32,219 nucleotides of DNA from a virus, in IMG/VR virus record IMGVR_UViG_3300006028_000026, positions 1 to 32,219 of that record; one strand, given 5' to 3'. This document shows positions 20,758 through 27,960 of this stretch, one piece after another. Made by a program: the position numbers and the translations under genes. How positions within the stretch are numbered: the first letter of the stretch is position 1; each line of letters begins with the position of its first letter. The notes beneath the pieces were generated by a model. The model was not told the origin of the DNA and did no database searches. It was given only the letters and a program-made list of their open reading frames with translations.

Positions 20758-23700
20758 GTGGCGTTCACCCTGGTGCAGAAGTCCGCGGCGGTCGGCACCG
20801 GCACCGGCGGCACCGTCACCGGCACCCTCCCCGCCGGCTCCACCGCGGGCAACACCCTGGTCGCGTGCCTGGGCGGCAACGTCGGCGCCACCCAGTTCGC
20901 CGGCGCGGCGGGATGGGTGCAGGCCGCCCAGGCCGGCAACGGCACCCTGTCCCGCTGCGAGGTCTGGTACCTGCCGTCGTGCCCGGCCGGGGTCACCACG
21001 GCCGTGTTCACCAGCGGCTCCGGGGCCCTGCGGGCGGCCCTCGCCGAGTTCCACTCATCCGTCGCCGGCGCGACCGTCACCGTCGACGTGGCGGGCACCG
21101 GCACCGCGGGCGCGGTCACCACCTGTGTGGCCACCGGGTCCGGCACCGCCGGGGACCTGCTGGTCACCGCGTTCACCGAGCACCTCCCCGCCGCCGCCGT
21201 GGTCACCTGGACCGACCCGGCCGGCTACACCCTGCTGGGCTCGGTCACCGCCTCCAACCAGAACCCCGTGTACTCCGCGTACAAGCTGTCCGCCGCCGGC
21301 GGCGCGATCAGCGTCACCGGCACGTCGAACCAGACGGCGGCGGCCAGCGGGTGGACCGGCTGCATCGTGTCGTTCAAGGAGGTGGCCGGGAGCACCCTGG
21401 CGGTCACCACCACGTCCCCGATGCCCGGCGGCCAGGTCGGGATCCCCTACAACCAGTCCCTGTCCGCCACGGGGGGCGCACCGCCGTACACGTGGGCCGT
21501 CACCGCGGGCTCGCTCCCGGCAGGCACGTCGCTGGCGGCCTCCGGGGGGCGGGGCGGGCTGTCCGGGGTCACCATGGCAGCGGCCGAGAAGCCGTCGCCG
21601 ACTGTCGCGACCGCCAACTGGGAGGCGCTCACCGGGATCAACTGCACCGGCCGCAAGTGCTACTTCCAGACGAACGCGGACGGGTCCGGGATCTTCCCCC
21701 TCGTGCCGGAGAACACGATCCAGGACTGCCTCAACAACAACCTGGTCCTCTACCTGTGCGTCAAGCCCGCGCTGAACCCGCCGACCGTCCGCGACTTCAA
21801 CGCCCTCCAGGCGTCGGTGCAGGCGATGACCGACCTCGGCCTGACCGTCAAGGTCCTCCTCTGGCAGGAGGTGGAGGACCAGGTCAGCAACCCTGTGCTG
21901 TACAAGGCCGGGCTGGTCTACTACGCCCCGGCCATCCACGCCGTCCCCGGCGCCCTGCTGGTCCACGACTCGGCCGGGAGCAAGCACCTGCTGTGGTCGT
22001 CCTTCTTCCCGACCGGCCCGTCGCTCGCGGTCGTGGACGAGTACATGATCGACTTTTATGCGAACACCTACTCCGCCGGCGCGCGGATCGACCCGTGGAT
22101 GGCCATGGCCGCCGCCACCGGCAAACGCGTCGGCGTCGGGGAGATGGGGTCCTCCCTCGGCAGCTCCGCCGTCCCGCCGGACACCGGCCCCGGCAGCGTC
22201 ACCGAGTACCTGCACTACGTCAACGGGTTCGCCGCCGCGCTGCCGCCCGGCCTCTACGCCTGGTACCAGCAGACGAACAAGAACGTCAACAACATCATCA
22301 GCGACCCGTCGGACTTCCGCATCCCGCTGCTGCAGGCCATCGACGCGACCATCGCCGGGACGGGCGCCGGGGCCGGGGCGATCACCGGCACCCCCACGGC
22401 GGCGGCCACGTCGTCGTTCACCGTCCGGGCCACCGACACCAACGCGGCCACCGCCACCGCCGCCCTGTCGATCACCGTCACCGGCAGCGCCGGGCCGCCG
22501 GCGGTCACCACCACCGCGCTCCCGGCAGCCACCGTCGGCGTCGCCTACCCGCTCACCGCCCTGACCGAAGCCGGCGGCACCGCCCCGTTCACCTGGGCGG
22601 TCACCACGGGTGCCCTCCCCGACGGGCTCACCCTCGGCCCGCTGGGGTTCGTCTTCGGCACCCCCACCGCCGGGGCCGCCACAAGCGGGTTCACCGTCAC
22701 CGTCACCGACGCCAACAACCTCACCGGCACCCAGGCCCTGTTCATCACCGTCGTCGCCTCCCTGACCCCGCCGCCGTCCCCCGCCACGCCGCGGCCCGGG
22801 TTCCCGCAGGTCGTCATCGAAGCCGGGCTGACCGCCGCCGCCCCGCAGGTCCCCGCCGGGACGTTCATCCTCGACGACCCGGTGTACGGGAAACTCGACT
22901 CCGGCAACCAGCTCGCCGACTCCACCACCTGGACCGACATCGCCGGCCTGTTCGTGCGCGGCTCGATCAGCCGCCCCTCCACCCGCGTCCAGGGCCCCCT
23001 GGCCACCTACCAGGGCGGCACCGCCACCGGCACGTTCGACAACGCCACCGGCACCCTCGACCCGGACAACCCGTCGTCGGTGTACGCGGGCGCGCTGCGG
23101 CCCATGGTCCCGTTCCGGGTCCGCGCCGTCTACGGGTCGGTCAGCTACCCCATGTGGGCCGGGTTCACCGCCTCCTTCGCGGGGTCGGACCTCACCTACG
23201 ACATGGGCTACGACGAGGTCACCATCACCGCCGACGACGGGTTCAAAGTCCTCGCCGGGATCACCATCCCCGCCGGCGGCGGCACCGACGGCGACGGCGA
23301 CGGCGAAGACTCCGGCTCCCGGGTCACCCGCATCCTCAACGCGGCCCAGTGGTACACCGACCACCGCCGCGTCTCCGCCGGCGACTCCCCCGTCCAGGGC
23401 ACCTTCTGGGGCGACACCGCCCTGAACCTTTTGCAGCTCACCGCGGACTCCGAGATCGGCGAGCTGTACATGGACGGCGCCGGGAACGTGGTGTTCCGCA
23501 ACCGGCAGGCCGTCCTCGAGGACACCCGCTCGAGCCAGGTGCAGGCCGTGTTCGGGGACCTGCCCGGCACCGTCCACGGGGCGTTCACCGAGCTGGCGTG
23601 CGTCCCGCACCGCCGCGCCACCGACGACACCACCCTGGCCAACGACGTCCAGGCCACCAGCGTGGGCGGCACCCCGCAGGAGGCGCAGAGCCTGGCGTCG

Positions 23701-24105
23701 CAGCGGGCGTACCTGTTCCCCCGCACCTACGCGAGGAGTGACCTGCTCCTCACCGACGACCCCACCACCCTCGCCTGGGCGCAGTGGGTGCTCGCGGTGT
23801 CCCTCACCGGCGACGACCGGTTCGACGCGATCACCATCGACCCCGTCGCCGACCCCGACAGCCTGTTCCCCCAGGTGCTCGCCCGGGAGATCGGCGACCG
23901 GATCCAGGTGTGGCGCCGCCCGCAGAACTCCGGCACCACGATCGTCCAGGACTGCTTCATCCGCGGCATCCAGCACGACTTGGACGCCGTCGCCGGCACC
24001 TGGTCCACCACGTGGACCCTGCAGTCCGCGCTGCGCTACACCGGGTTCCTCATCCTCGACGACCCCACCTACGGGCTGCTGAACACCGGCAAGCTCGCAT
24101 TCTGA
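20758..24105 (+). CDS. Minor tail protein with glycoside-hydrolase-like domain nested in an Ig-like domain
   Basis: A 1115-residue protein from GTG 20758. Residues ~1-216 are a beta-sandwich of the type found twice in the protein at 9611. At ~220-265 a He_PIG-like Ig domain begins (GIPYNQSLSATGGAPPYTWA, then GSLPAGTSLAASG). It breaks off and resumes at ~540 with ITGTPTAAATSSFTVRATDT. The insert (~266-538) looks like a TIM-barrel glycosidase: KVLLWQEVEDQ (Glu371) and RVGVGEMGSS (Glu462) stand where acid/base and nucleophile are expected. A second, uninterrupted Ig domain covers ~581-667. The rest (~690-1115) is a tail protein domain with FRVRAVYGSVSYPMWAGF. It follows the chaperone/tape measure block, so it is a distal tail or receptor-engaging protein that may cut a surface glycan. 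Confidence 0.8.
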   Translation: MAFTLVQKSAAVGTGTGGTVTGTLPAGSTAGNTLVACLGGNVGATQFAGAAGWVQAAQAGNGTLSRCEVWYLPSCPAGVTTAVFTSGSGALRAALAEFHSSVAGATVTVDVAGTGTAGAVTTCVATGSGTAGDLLVTAFTEHLPAAAVVTWTDPAGYTLLGSVTASNQNPVYSAYKLSAAGGAISVTGTSNQTAAASGWTGCIVSFKEVAGSTLAVTTTSPMPGGQVGIPYNQSLSATGGAPPYTWAVTAGSLPAGTSLAASGGRGGLSGVTMAAAEKPSPTVATANWEALTGINCTGRKCYFQTNADGSGIFPLVPENTIQDCLNNNLVLYLCVKPALNPPTVRDFNALQASVQAMTDLGLTVKVLLWQEVEDQVSNPVLYKAGLVYYAPAIHAVPGALLVHDSAGSKHLLWSSFFPTGPSLAVVDEYMIDFYANTYSAGARIDPWMAMAAATGKRVGVGEMGSSLGSSAVPPDTGPGSVTEYLHYVNGFAAALPPGLYAWYQQTNKNVNNIISDPSDFRIPLLQAIDATIAGTGAGAGAITGTPTAAATSSFTVRATDTNAATATAALSITVTGSAGPPAVTTTALPAATVGVAYPLTALTEAGGTAPFTWAVTTGALPDGLTLGPLGFVFGTPTAGAATSGFTVTVTDANNLTGTQALFITVVASLTPPPSPATPRPGFPQVVIEAGLTAAAPQVPAGTFILDDPVYGKLDSGNQLADSTTWTDIAGLFVRGSISRPSTRVQGPLATYQGGTATGTFDNATGTLDPDNPSSVYAGALRPMVPFRVRAVYGSVSYPMWAGFTASFAGSDLTYDMGYDEVTITADDGFKVLAGITIPAGGGTDGDGDGEDSGSRVTRILNAAQWYTDHRRVSAGDSPVQGTFWGDTALNLLQLTADSEIGELYMDGAGNVVFRNRQAVLEDTRSSQVQAVFGDLPGTVHGAFTELACVPHRRATDDTTLANDVQATSVGGTPQEAQSLASQRAYLFPRTYARSDLLLTDDPTTLAWAQWVLAVSLTGDDRFDAITIDPVADPDSLFPQVLAREIGDRIQVWRRPQNSGTTIVQDCFIRGIQHDLDAVAGTWSTTWTLQSALRYTGFLILDDPTYGLLNTGKLAF

Positions 24106-24124
24106 CCGAAGGGAACCGCGTTCA

Positions 24125-24622
24125 ATGCCCGTAAAAGTGTGGAACGTCGGAGACGTGCTTGCCGCGAATGACGTGAACGTGTGGCTGGCGCCGATCGTCG
24201 GGGTGAAGTCCGCCGACCAGGTCACCAGCTCGCACACCACGCTCATCAACGACGCGGACATGCGGTTTGCCGTCGCCGCCAACAGCCTGTACGAGTTCCA
24301 CGCGTACGTGCGGTTCGCCTCCCCCACCGGCGGCGACTGGAAGTCGTCGTTCACCGTCCCCGCCGGGGCCTCGGCCCACTTCCAGCGGCTCGGCCGCGAC
24401 ATCTCCGGCAACTTCGCCGGTGACTCGGAGTGGCTGGACACCGACTCCGTCACCAGCCAGGGCAGAGGCGCCGGCACCCCCACGAACGCCCAGTTCATGG
24501 GCGTGCTGATCACCGGCGGCACCGCCGGGAACCTCATCTTCCAGTGGGCTCAGCAGACGTCCAACGCGGGGAACACGACCCTGTACGCGAACTCGTACCT
24601 GACCGGGCGCAGGATCGGCTAG
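24125..24622 (+). CDS. Minor tail / fibre accessory protein
   Basis: A 165-residue protein from ATG 24125 behind GAAGGGAA. It opens VWNVGDVLAANDVNVWLAPI, a start typical of small actinophage tail proteins that follow the large minor tail gene. A beta domain comes next (SLYEFHAYVRFASPTGGDW, then SSFTVPAGASAHF) and ends NTTLYANSYLTGRRIG. No enzyme motif. It probably caps or trimerises with the tail tip. Assignment is by pattern and place. Confidence 0.65.
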   Translation: MPVKVWNVGDVLAANDVNVWLAPIVGVKSADQVTSSHTTLINDADMRFAVAANSLYEFHAYVRFASPTGGDWKSSFTVPAGASAHFQRLGRDISGNFAGDSEWLDTDSVTSQGRGAGTPTNAQFMGVLITGGTAGNLIFQWAQQTSNAGNTTLYANSYLTGRRIG

Positions 24623-24762
24623 GAGGCGCACGTCAGAGGCGCAGGCCCGCGTCGTTGCGACTACTCGCGAGCTTGCCCAGGATGGCATTCGAGCGGCACT
24701 GTCTGGGCGACGGAGGCTAGCACGCTGCGCCTTAGCTCACCCTACTCACGAAGGGACCAGCC
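24623..24762. other. 140-bp gap with an orphan Shine-Dalgarno, no confident gene
   Basis: A perfect AGGAGG (24621-24626) overlaps the end of the tail gene, but there is no ATG, GTG or TTG at a usable distance (GTC stands at 24632-24634). One frame here reads as helical sequence (ARVVATTRELAQDGIRAAL), suggesting a decayed small gene that lost its start. GAAGGGA near the right end serves the holin gene at 24763. No clear terminator or promoter. Confidence 0.3.
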
Positions 24763-25086
24763 ATGGCTCCCGTCACTCCACGCGCGCCGGTCGAGGCGAA
24801 AACGCAGGCCGCCGGGACGGCCGGCATCGTCGCCGGCGCCATCATCTGGCTGTTGCAGGAGTACGTGTTCAAGGGCACCGTCAACCCGGGCGTCGTGTCC
24901 CTGGTGTACGCCGCCGTCCCCGGTGTCCTCGCGTTCGCTGCCGCCTACGTGGCGCCGCACACTCCCCGGCCGGTGGCCGCCCCGCCGGCCGGGGTGCCGC
25001 CCACCGGCACCGTCACCGTCACCCGGCCGTCGGTGACCACCACCACCCCGGCGCCGCTGCCGCCACCCACCGGGGACCAGCTGTGA
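24763..25086 (+). CDS. Holin-like membrane protein
   Basis: A 107-residue protein from ATG 24763. Two membrane segments, about 17-33 (AGTAGIVAGAIIWLLQE) and 42-62 (GVVSLVYAAVPGVLAFAAAY), are joined by a short loop. The tail is Pro/Thr-rich and soluble (TRPSVTTTTPAPLPPPTG). Size, topology and place just before the lysin region match class II holins, which make the membrane lesion that starts lysis. Holins share little sequence, so the call rests on topology and context. Confidence 0.65.
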   Translation: MAPVTPRAPVEAKTQAAGTAGIVAGAIIWLLQEYVFKGTVNPGVVSLVYAAVPGVLAFAAAYVAPHTPRPVAAPPAGVPPTGTVTVTRPSVTTTTPAPLPPPTGDQL

Positions 25087-25349
25087 GGCTGCGCTGGGCG
25101 GCGGCGGCCGTCCCCGCGGCGGCAGCCGTGGCCGCAGTGGCTCTCGCGTTCACTCCCGCAGCCGCCAGCGAGCCGGTGCCGCACTGCCAGCCGGTGCTCA
25201 TCCAGACCCCCTGGCGCACGTTCACCGTCAAGGCGTGCGACTCCGGGCTCCGTACCCCCGCGCCCGGGAAGGAGTGGGCGTGGACGGTCGACGGGTCCGC
25301 GCTCAAAGGCGGCGCGGTCATCATCGGCTCCCAGATCCCCCGGCAGTGA
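25083..25349 (+). CDS. Small exported protein of the lysis region
   Basis: An 88-residue protein with GTG start in a GTGA overlap with the holin gene. The N-terminus is a signal peptide (two Arg, then AAAAVPAAAAVAAVALAF, with cleavage likely near AAAS). The mature part is ~60 residues with two Cys residues (PHCQPVL and VKACDSG), likely a disulfide, and a C-terminal strand (SALKGGAVIIGSQI). Coupled to the holin, it may help lysis outside the membrane, or alter the host envelope. Its last 29 nt overlap an opposing gene. Confidence 0.6.
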   Translation: MRLRWAAAAVPAAAAVAAVALAFTPAAASEPVPHCQPVLIQTPWRTFTVKACDSGLRTPAPGKEWAWTVDGSALKGGAVIIGSQIPRQ

Positions 25350-25545
25350 TCTTGAACGGGTGACACTGGCAACTGCCGATCGGGAAGCACGTCGTCTTGA
25401 CGTCGGTGCAGATGTGCTGAGCAAGCGTTCGCAGCCCGGCGGCCCAGCCGCTCCAGAAGCCTTCAACATCTTCGGCGTATGCGTCCTTCTCTGCTAGTTC
25501 GGCCATCTTCTCGGCCATGGCCAGCGTGTCTTCGGCGCTCAGCAT
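25321..25545 (-). CDS. Antisense small gene inside the lysis region, unknown function
   Basis: A 74-residue protein from ATG 25545. The N-terminal half is an acidic helix (MLSAEDTLAMAEKMAELAEK) with an aromatic segment (VEGFWSGWAAGLRTLA); the C-terminal half carries a Cys group (HICTDVKTTCFPIGSCQCHP). Its codons are less G/C-biased than those of the flanking plus-strand genes, and the opposing frames give no sensible protein, which supports a real gene. It lies alone on the minus strand between two lysis genes, like the other inserted minus-strand cassettes. Function unknown. Confidence 0.55.
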   Translation of the reverse strand: MLSAEDTLAMAEKMAELAEKDAYAEDVEGFWSGWAAGLRTLAQHICTDVKTTCFPIGSCQCHPFKITAGGSGSR

Positions 25546-25574
25546 GGCCTCATCATCCCCCAGGAAGGACGCCC

Positions 25575-26315
25575 ATGGCCGTAGTCGTCGGGCACGATGC
25601 CATCCACCTCAACATCGGCCATCTGCCGCCAGGCCAGCAGGCTGGTTACACCACCGGCAGCGCGGACATCCGCTGGACCAGCGGCGACTGGAAGGCCCAC
25701 CCTGGCGCGGTCCGCATCTGCCAGGACAGCGGCTCCGACCACACCGCCGACGCCCTCGACGTGGAGCGCGGCGCCGGCACCAACAGCCAGGCCGCACCCT
25801 GGTTCAGGGCCGCGCTGGCCGCCTACCACGCCGCCGCCCGCCCCGGGCAAAGGTCACCCGCCGTCTACACCAGCGCGTCGAACGTGACCCCCCTGGTCAA
25901 CGCCCTCCTCGCCGGGGGTGTCACGTCCGGCGTGAGCCTGTGGGTGGCGAACTGGAACCTGTCCCTGCCGCAGGCGTACGCCGACGTCACCGCCGCCGCC
26001 GGGCCGTACCCCATCGTCGGCGTCCAGTGGTCCTCCGGGCAGTACTACGACACCAACGTGTTCTCCGGCACCTGGCTCGCCCGCGTGTCCGCCGAGCCCG
26101 TCATGTGGCGGGAACTGGTCACCGGCGGCACGCTGTCGCTGGAGCAGGTCGCCGAAGAGGTGGGCATGCTGCCGTCGAGCGTGCTGCGGCACACCGCCAC
26201 CCACTACGGCGCGTTCGACGCCACCACCAGCGACTACCTCAACGGGCTCGCCGCCGGGACCATCGCCCCCGACGCGCCCATACCGCCGGGCGCGAGACTG
26301 TGGGTGCGGCTGTGA
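25575..26315 (+). CDS. Endolysin-type glycoside hydrolase (GH25-like) with C-terminal extension
   Basis: A 246-residue protein from ATG 25575 behind AGGAAGGA; in-frame codons upstream lie inside the antisense gene and have no such site. The alpha/beta barrel elements include ADALDVERGAGTN (Asp62 and Glu64, the DxE pair of GH25 muramidases), SPAVYTSASNVTPLVNALL, VSLWVANWNLSLPQAY and YPIVGVQWSSGQYYDTNVFS with WL following, all in GH25 order. It would cut the glycan backbone of peptidoglycan. The last ~60 residues (GGTLSLEQVAEEVGMLPSSV, then HYGAFDATTSDYLNGL) look like a small helical or LysM-like module, as attached to secreted actinobacterial proteins. No signal peptide, so export would need the holin. 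Confidence 0.75.
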   Translation: MAVVVGHDAIHLNIGHLPPGQQAGYTTGSADIRWTSGDWKAHPGAVRICQDSGSDHTADALDVERGAGTNSQAAPWFRAALAAYHAAARPGQRSPAVYTSASNVTPLVNALLAGGVTSGVSLWVANWNLSLPQAYADVTAAAGPYPIVGVQWSSGQYYDTNVFSGTWLARVSAEPVMWRELVTGGTLSLEQVAEEVGMLPSSVLRHTATHYGAFDATTSDYLNGLAAGTIAPDAPIPPGARLWVRL

Positions 26316-26575
26316 GGTGGCTGTGGGCGCCGGCGCACTACTGGCCCATCTGGCTCGGCGCCACCGTCGGCACGTTCCTGCTCCGCGAGATATGGGCCCT
26401 TGCCAGCCACCGCACCGCTGACACGCTGTCCGACTGGGTGTGGAACCAGCTGCACATCGTCACCCGCGAGTCCATCACCCAGTGGTCCGCCGCCGACCTG
26501 CTGCTGTTCTTCGTCTACCTGGCCGTGTTCGTCGGCTGGCTCCCCTGGCACTTCTGGTTCCGCAAGTTCACTTAA
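26312..26575 (+). CDS. Second small membrane protein of the lysis region
   Basis: An 87-residue protein with GTG start in a GTGA overlap with the lysin gene. It has a hydrophobic segment near residues 10-30 (WPIWLGATVGTFLLREIWAL) and another near 64-82 (AADLLLFFVYLAVFVGWLPW), with a polar stretch between, ending HFWFRKFT. Two-segment membrane proteins next to lysins are commonly second holins or antiholins. Function is inferred from context only. Confidence 0.6.
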   Translation: MRWLWAPAHYWPIWLGATVGTFLLREIWALASHRTADTLSDWVWNQLHIVTRESITQWSAADLLLFFVYLAVFVGWLPWHFWFRKFT

Positions 26576-26596
26576 CGGAGGCAAGGAGCGGGGGCG

Positions 26597-27091
26597 GTGA
26601 GCGGCGAAACCGAAGCGTCGGTGTCCGGCTGGACGACCGACACCCTCCACCAGCACATGTCCCGCCGCCTCGACGACCTCGACCGGGCCCTGTCCCGGCG
26701 CATGGACGACGCCGACAAGGCCATCCAGGCCGCCCTCGTCTCCGCCGAGAAGGCCGTCGCCAAGGCCGAAGCCGCCTCCGAGCGCAGGTTCGAAGGGGTC
26801 AACGAGTTCCGGCAGACCCTCTCCGACCAGGCCGCCACGTTCCCCACCCGCAACGAGGTCGCCGCGCAGATCGAGCGGGTCAACAGCGACACCGCCCGCA
26901 ACGCCGACCGGATCGCCGAGATGGAACTGCGGCTCACCTCCCGCCTCGACCGCGGCGAGGGCACCACCGCCGGCGCCGCCGGGCAGCGCACCGAGCGGCG
27001 CCTCGACGCCGGCCTCAACTACACCGCCGCTTCGGTGCTGCTCGGGTTCCTCGTCCTCGCCCTCGCCCTGTACGCCGCGCTGCACCATTAG
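26597..27091 (+). CDS. Coiled-coil protein with C-terminal membrane anchor
   Basis: A 164-residue protein from GTG 26597 behind GGAGGCAAGGAGCGGGGG. Residues ~18-140 form a long charged helix (HMSRRLDDLDRALSRRMDDA, then AVAKAEAASERRFEGVNEFR), and the last ~22 are one membrane segment (AASVLLGFLVLALALYAALH). The soluble coiled coil would face the cytoplasm. Proteins of this plan sit at the end of lysis clusters in many actinophages; a holin partner role is possible. It is the last plus-strand gene before the hairpin at 27096. Confidence 0.65.
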   Translation: MSGETEASVSGWTTDTLHQHMSRRLDDLDRALSRRMDDADKAIQAALVSAEKAVAKAEAASERRFEGVNEFRQTLSDQAATFPTRNEVAAQIERVNSDTARNADRIAEMELRLTSRLDRGEGTTAGAAGQRTERRLDAGLNYTAASVLLGFLVLALALYAALHH

Positions 27092-27095
27092 ACCG

Positions 27096-27131
27096 CCCCC
27101 GCTCCCGGGTCAGCACAGCCGGGAGCGGGGG
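27096..27131 (+). terminator. Strong hairpin terminator after the virion/lysis operon
   Basis: CCCCCGCTCCCGG (27096-27108) and CCGGGAGCGGGGG (27119-27131) form a perfect 13-bp stem with a 10-nt loop, starting five bases after the last plus-strand stop and followed by T-rich TCCTTCTTG. The symmetric stem could also stop transcription from the opposite side. Confidence 0.8.
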
Positions 27132-27141
27132 TCCTTCTTGC

Positions 27142-27177
27142 GTTCGGGGATGTTCGCGGGTGTTCGGAAACGTTTCG
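27142..27177. repeat. Four GTTCG motifs in exact 10-bp phase
   Basis: GTTCG begins at 27142, 27152 and 27162, and GTTTCG at 27172, in units reading CGTTCGGGGA, TGTTCGCGGG, TGTTCGGAAA and CGTTTCGCCT. They lie in the short gap between the ends of two convergent operons. One motif per helical turn puts all on one face of the DNA, as in iterons and regulator or transfer-protein binding arrays. No protein can be named from sequence. Confidence 0.55.
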
Positions 27178-27210
27178 CCTGCGCCATTGCGCTTGCCAGT
27201 GGGCGCCGGG

Positions 27211-27226
27211 CCCCGGATCATCGGGG
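27211..27226. other. Short hairpin CCCCG / CGGGG between the convergent operons
   Basis: CCCCG (27211-27215) and CGGGG (27222-27226) flank GATCAT. It is a weak extra hairpin in the 27132-27242 gap. It may add to termination of the minus-strand operon; no further evidence. Confidence 0.25.
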
Positions 27227-27242
27227 TACTTGGGTTGTGCGC

Positions 27243-27680
27243 TTAGCCCGGACGGCCCGGTGGCGAAATTGCGGGGGCACCCGGTGGAGCGGGTGCCCCC
27301 GGTTCGCCCGCCCACGCCGGGTCGTAGTCCGGGTGGCAGCTGTAGACAGCGGCGAGGTGGCGCACGTCAGCGCATGGCCAGGGTGCAGAGGACAACTCAT
27401 CGGCGGAGAACTCGAAGCACTCCACGGTGCAGCAGGCGCCGCAGACTTGCCACTGGCCTAGTGGGCGCGGCTGATGCCGGGCCAGGATCGCCCGCTTGGC
27501 CGCGACCTCGGTAACCATCCGGTATGAAGCGAAGTGCTGCCAGAACGCCGAAGCTGCCGGCCCGCCCTGGCCGGTGAAGTCCGGCTCGCCGCCCATGAAG
27601 CGGGTTGCTCCCATGAGCCCCTTGGCGATGCGGTCGTCCTCATCCAGCCGCGCGGCCAGGAACGCCGCCAAGTCGCTCAC
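27243..27680 (-). CDS. DUF6221-like protein
   Basis: A 145-residue protein from GTG 27680 (GTGA overlap with the upstream gene). It begins VSDLAAFLAARLDEDDRIAK, then VTEVAAKRAILARHQPRP, a Cys group (QVCGACCTVECFEF), and ends PCADVRHLAAVYSCHPDYDP and AW. This order (LAxFLxARLDED, EVxAKRAIxxxH, a C-rich loop, PCxxxRxLAAVYxxHPDYDPAW) is that of the DUF6221 family, common in streptomycete genomes and their mobile elements; its function is unknown. The codons before the stop overlap the hairpin 27272-27301. It is the last gene of the minus-strand operon. Confidence 0.75.
   Translation of the reverse strand: MSDLAAFLAARLDEDDRIAKGLMGATRFMGGEPDFTGQGGPAASAFWQHFASYRMVTEVAAKRAILARHQPRPLGQWQVCGACCTVECFEFSADELSSAPWPCADVRHLAAVYSCHPDYDPAWAGEPGAPAPPGAPAISPPGRPG
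27272..27301 (-). terminator. Hairpin at the end of the minus-strand operon
   Basis: CGGGGGCACCCG (27272-27283) pairs with CGGGTGCCCCCG (27290-27301), 12 bp with a 6-nt loop. It lies within the last codons of the DUF6221-like gene; on the minus strand it is followed by CAATTTCG. It is likely the stop for the conjugation-like operon, facing the terminator at 27096. Confidence 0.6.
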
Positions 27681-27886
27681 GACGCGACCTCCAGGACCGG
27701 CTCCCCCGGCCCGGGGTCGTCCGGGGGCGCCCGCAGCAGTTCCGGCCCGTTCCGCGCCTGCCCGGCGTGCCACATCTCGTGCCGGGGCATCAGCCACGAC
27801 GGCCACAGCGGCGACCTCGACGGGTCGCCGTGGAGGCAGTCCGTGCACACCACGATGGACCCGTGCAGCATCGGCTCGTACGGCAA
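27677..27886 (-). CDS. Small CxxC protein, unknown function
   Basis: A 69-residue protein. TTG 27886 is chosen because GAGGGAG stands five bases before it; an in-frame TTG at 27913 lacks a site. It carries SIVVCTDCLHGDPSRSPLWP and MPRHEMWHAGQARNGPELL, with one CxxC and several His residues, so zinc binding is possible. Its stop overlaps the GTG of the DUF6221-like gene. Similar small CxxC/His proteins are frequent in actinophage early regions, but I recognise no family. Confidence 0.55.
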   Translation of the reverse strand: MPYEPMLHGSIVVCTDCLHGDPSRSPLWPSWLMPRHEMWHAGQARNGPELLRAPPDDPGPGEPVLEVAS

Positions 27887-27960
27887 CGCAACTCCCTCGC
27901 GGGGTCTGGACAAGGGAACAGGCCACCATCTTCCCAGCAGTCACGAGAGTAACGCGGCGG

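Noticed and set aside
21055-24537. A 1160-codon open frame antisense to the minor tail gene, and a 958-codon Arg/His-rich frame on the same strand
   Set aside because: Both are shadows of the G/C-ending codons of the real gene. They have no recognisable domains, and their composition is Arg/His/Pro or Gly/Val/Asp noise.
27132-27242. tRNA gene or tRNA fragment marking an attachment site (GTTCG resembles the T-loop)
   Set aside because: No acceptor or anticodon stem can be folded around the motifs, and the 10-bp repetition does not fit a tRNA.
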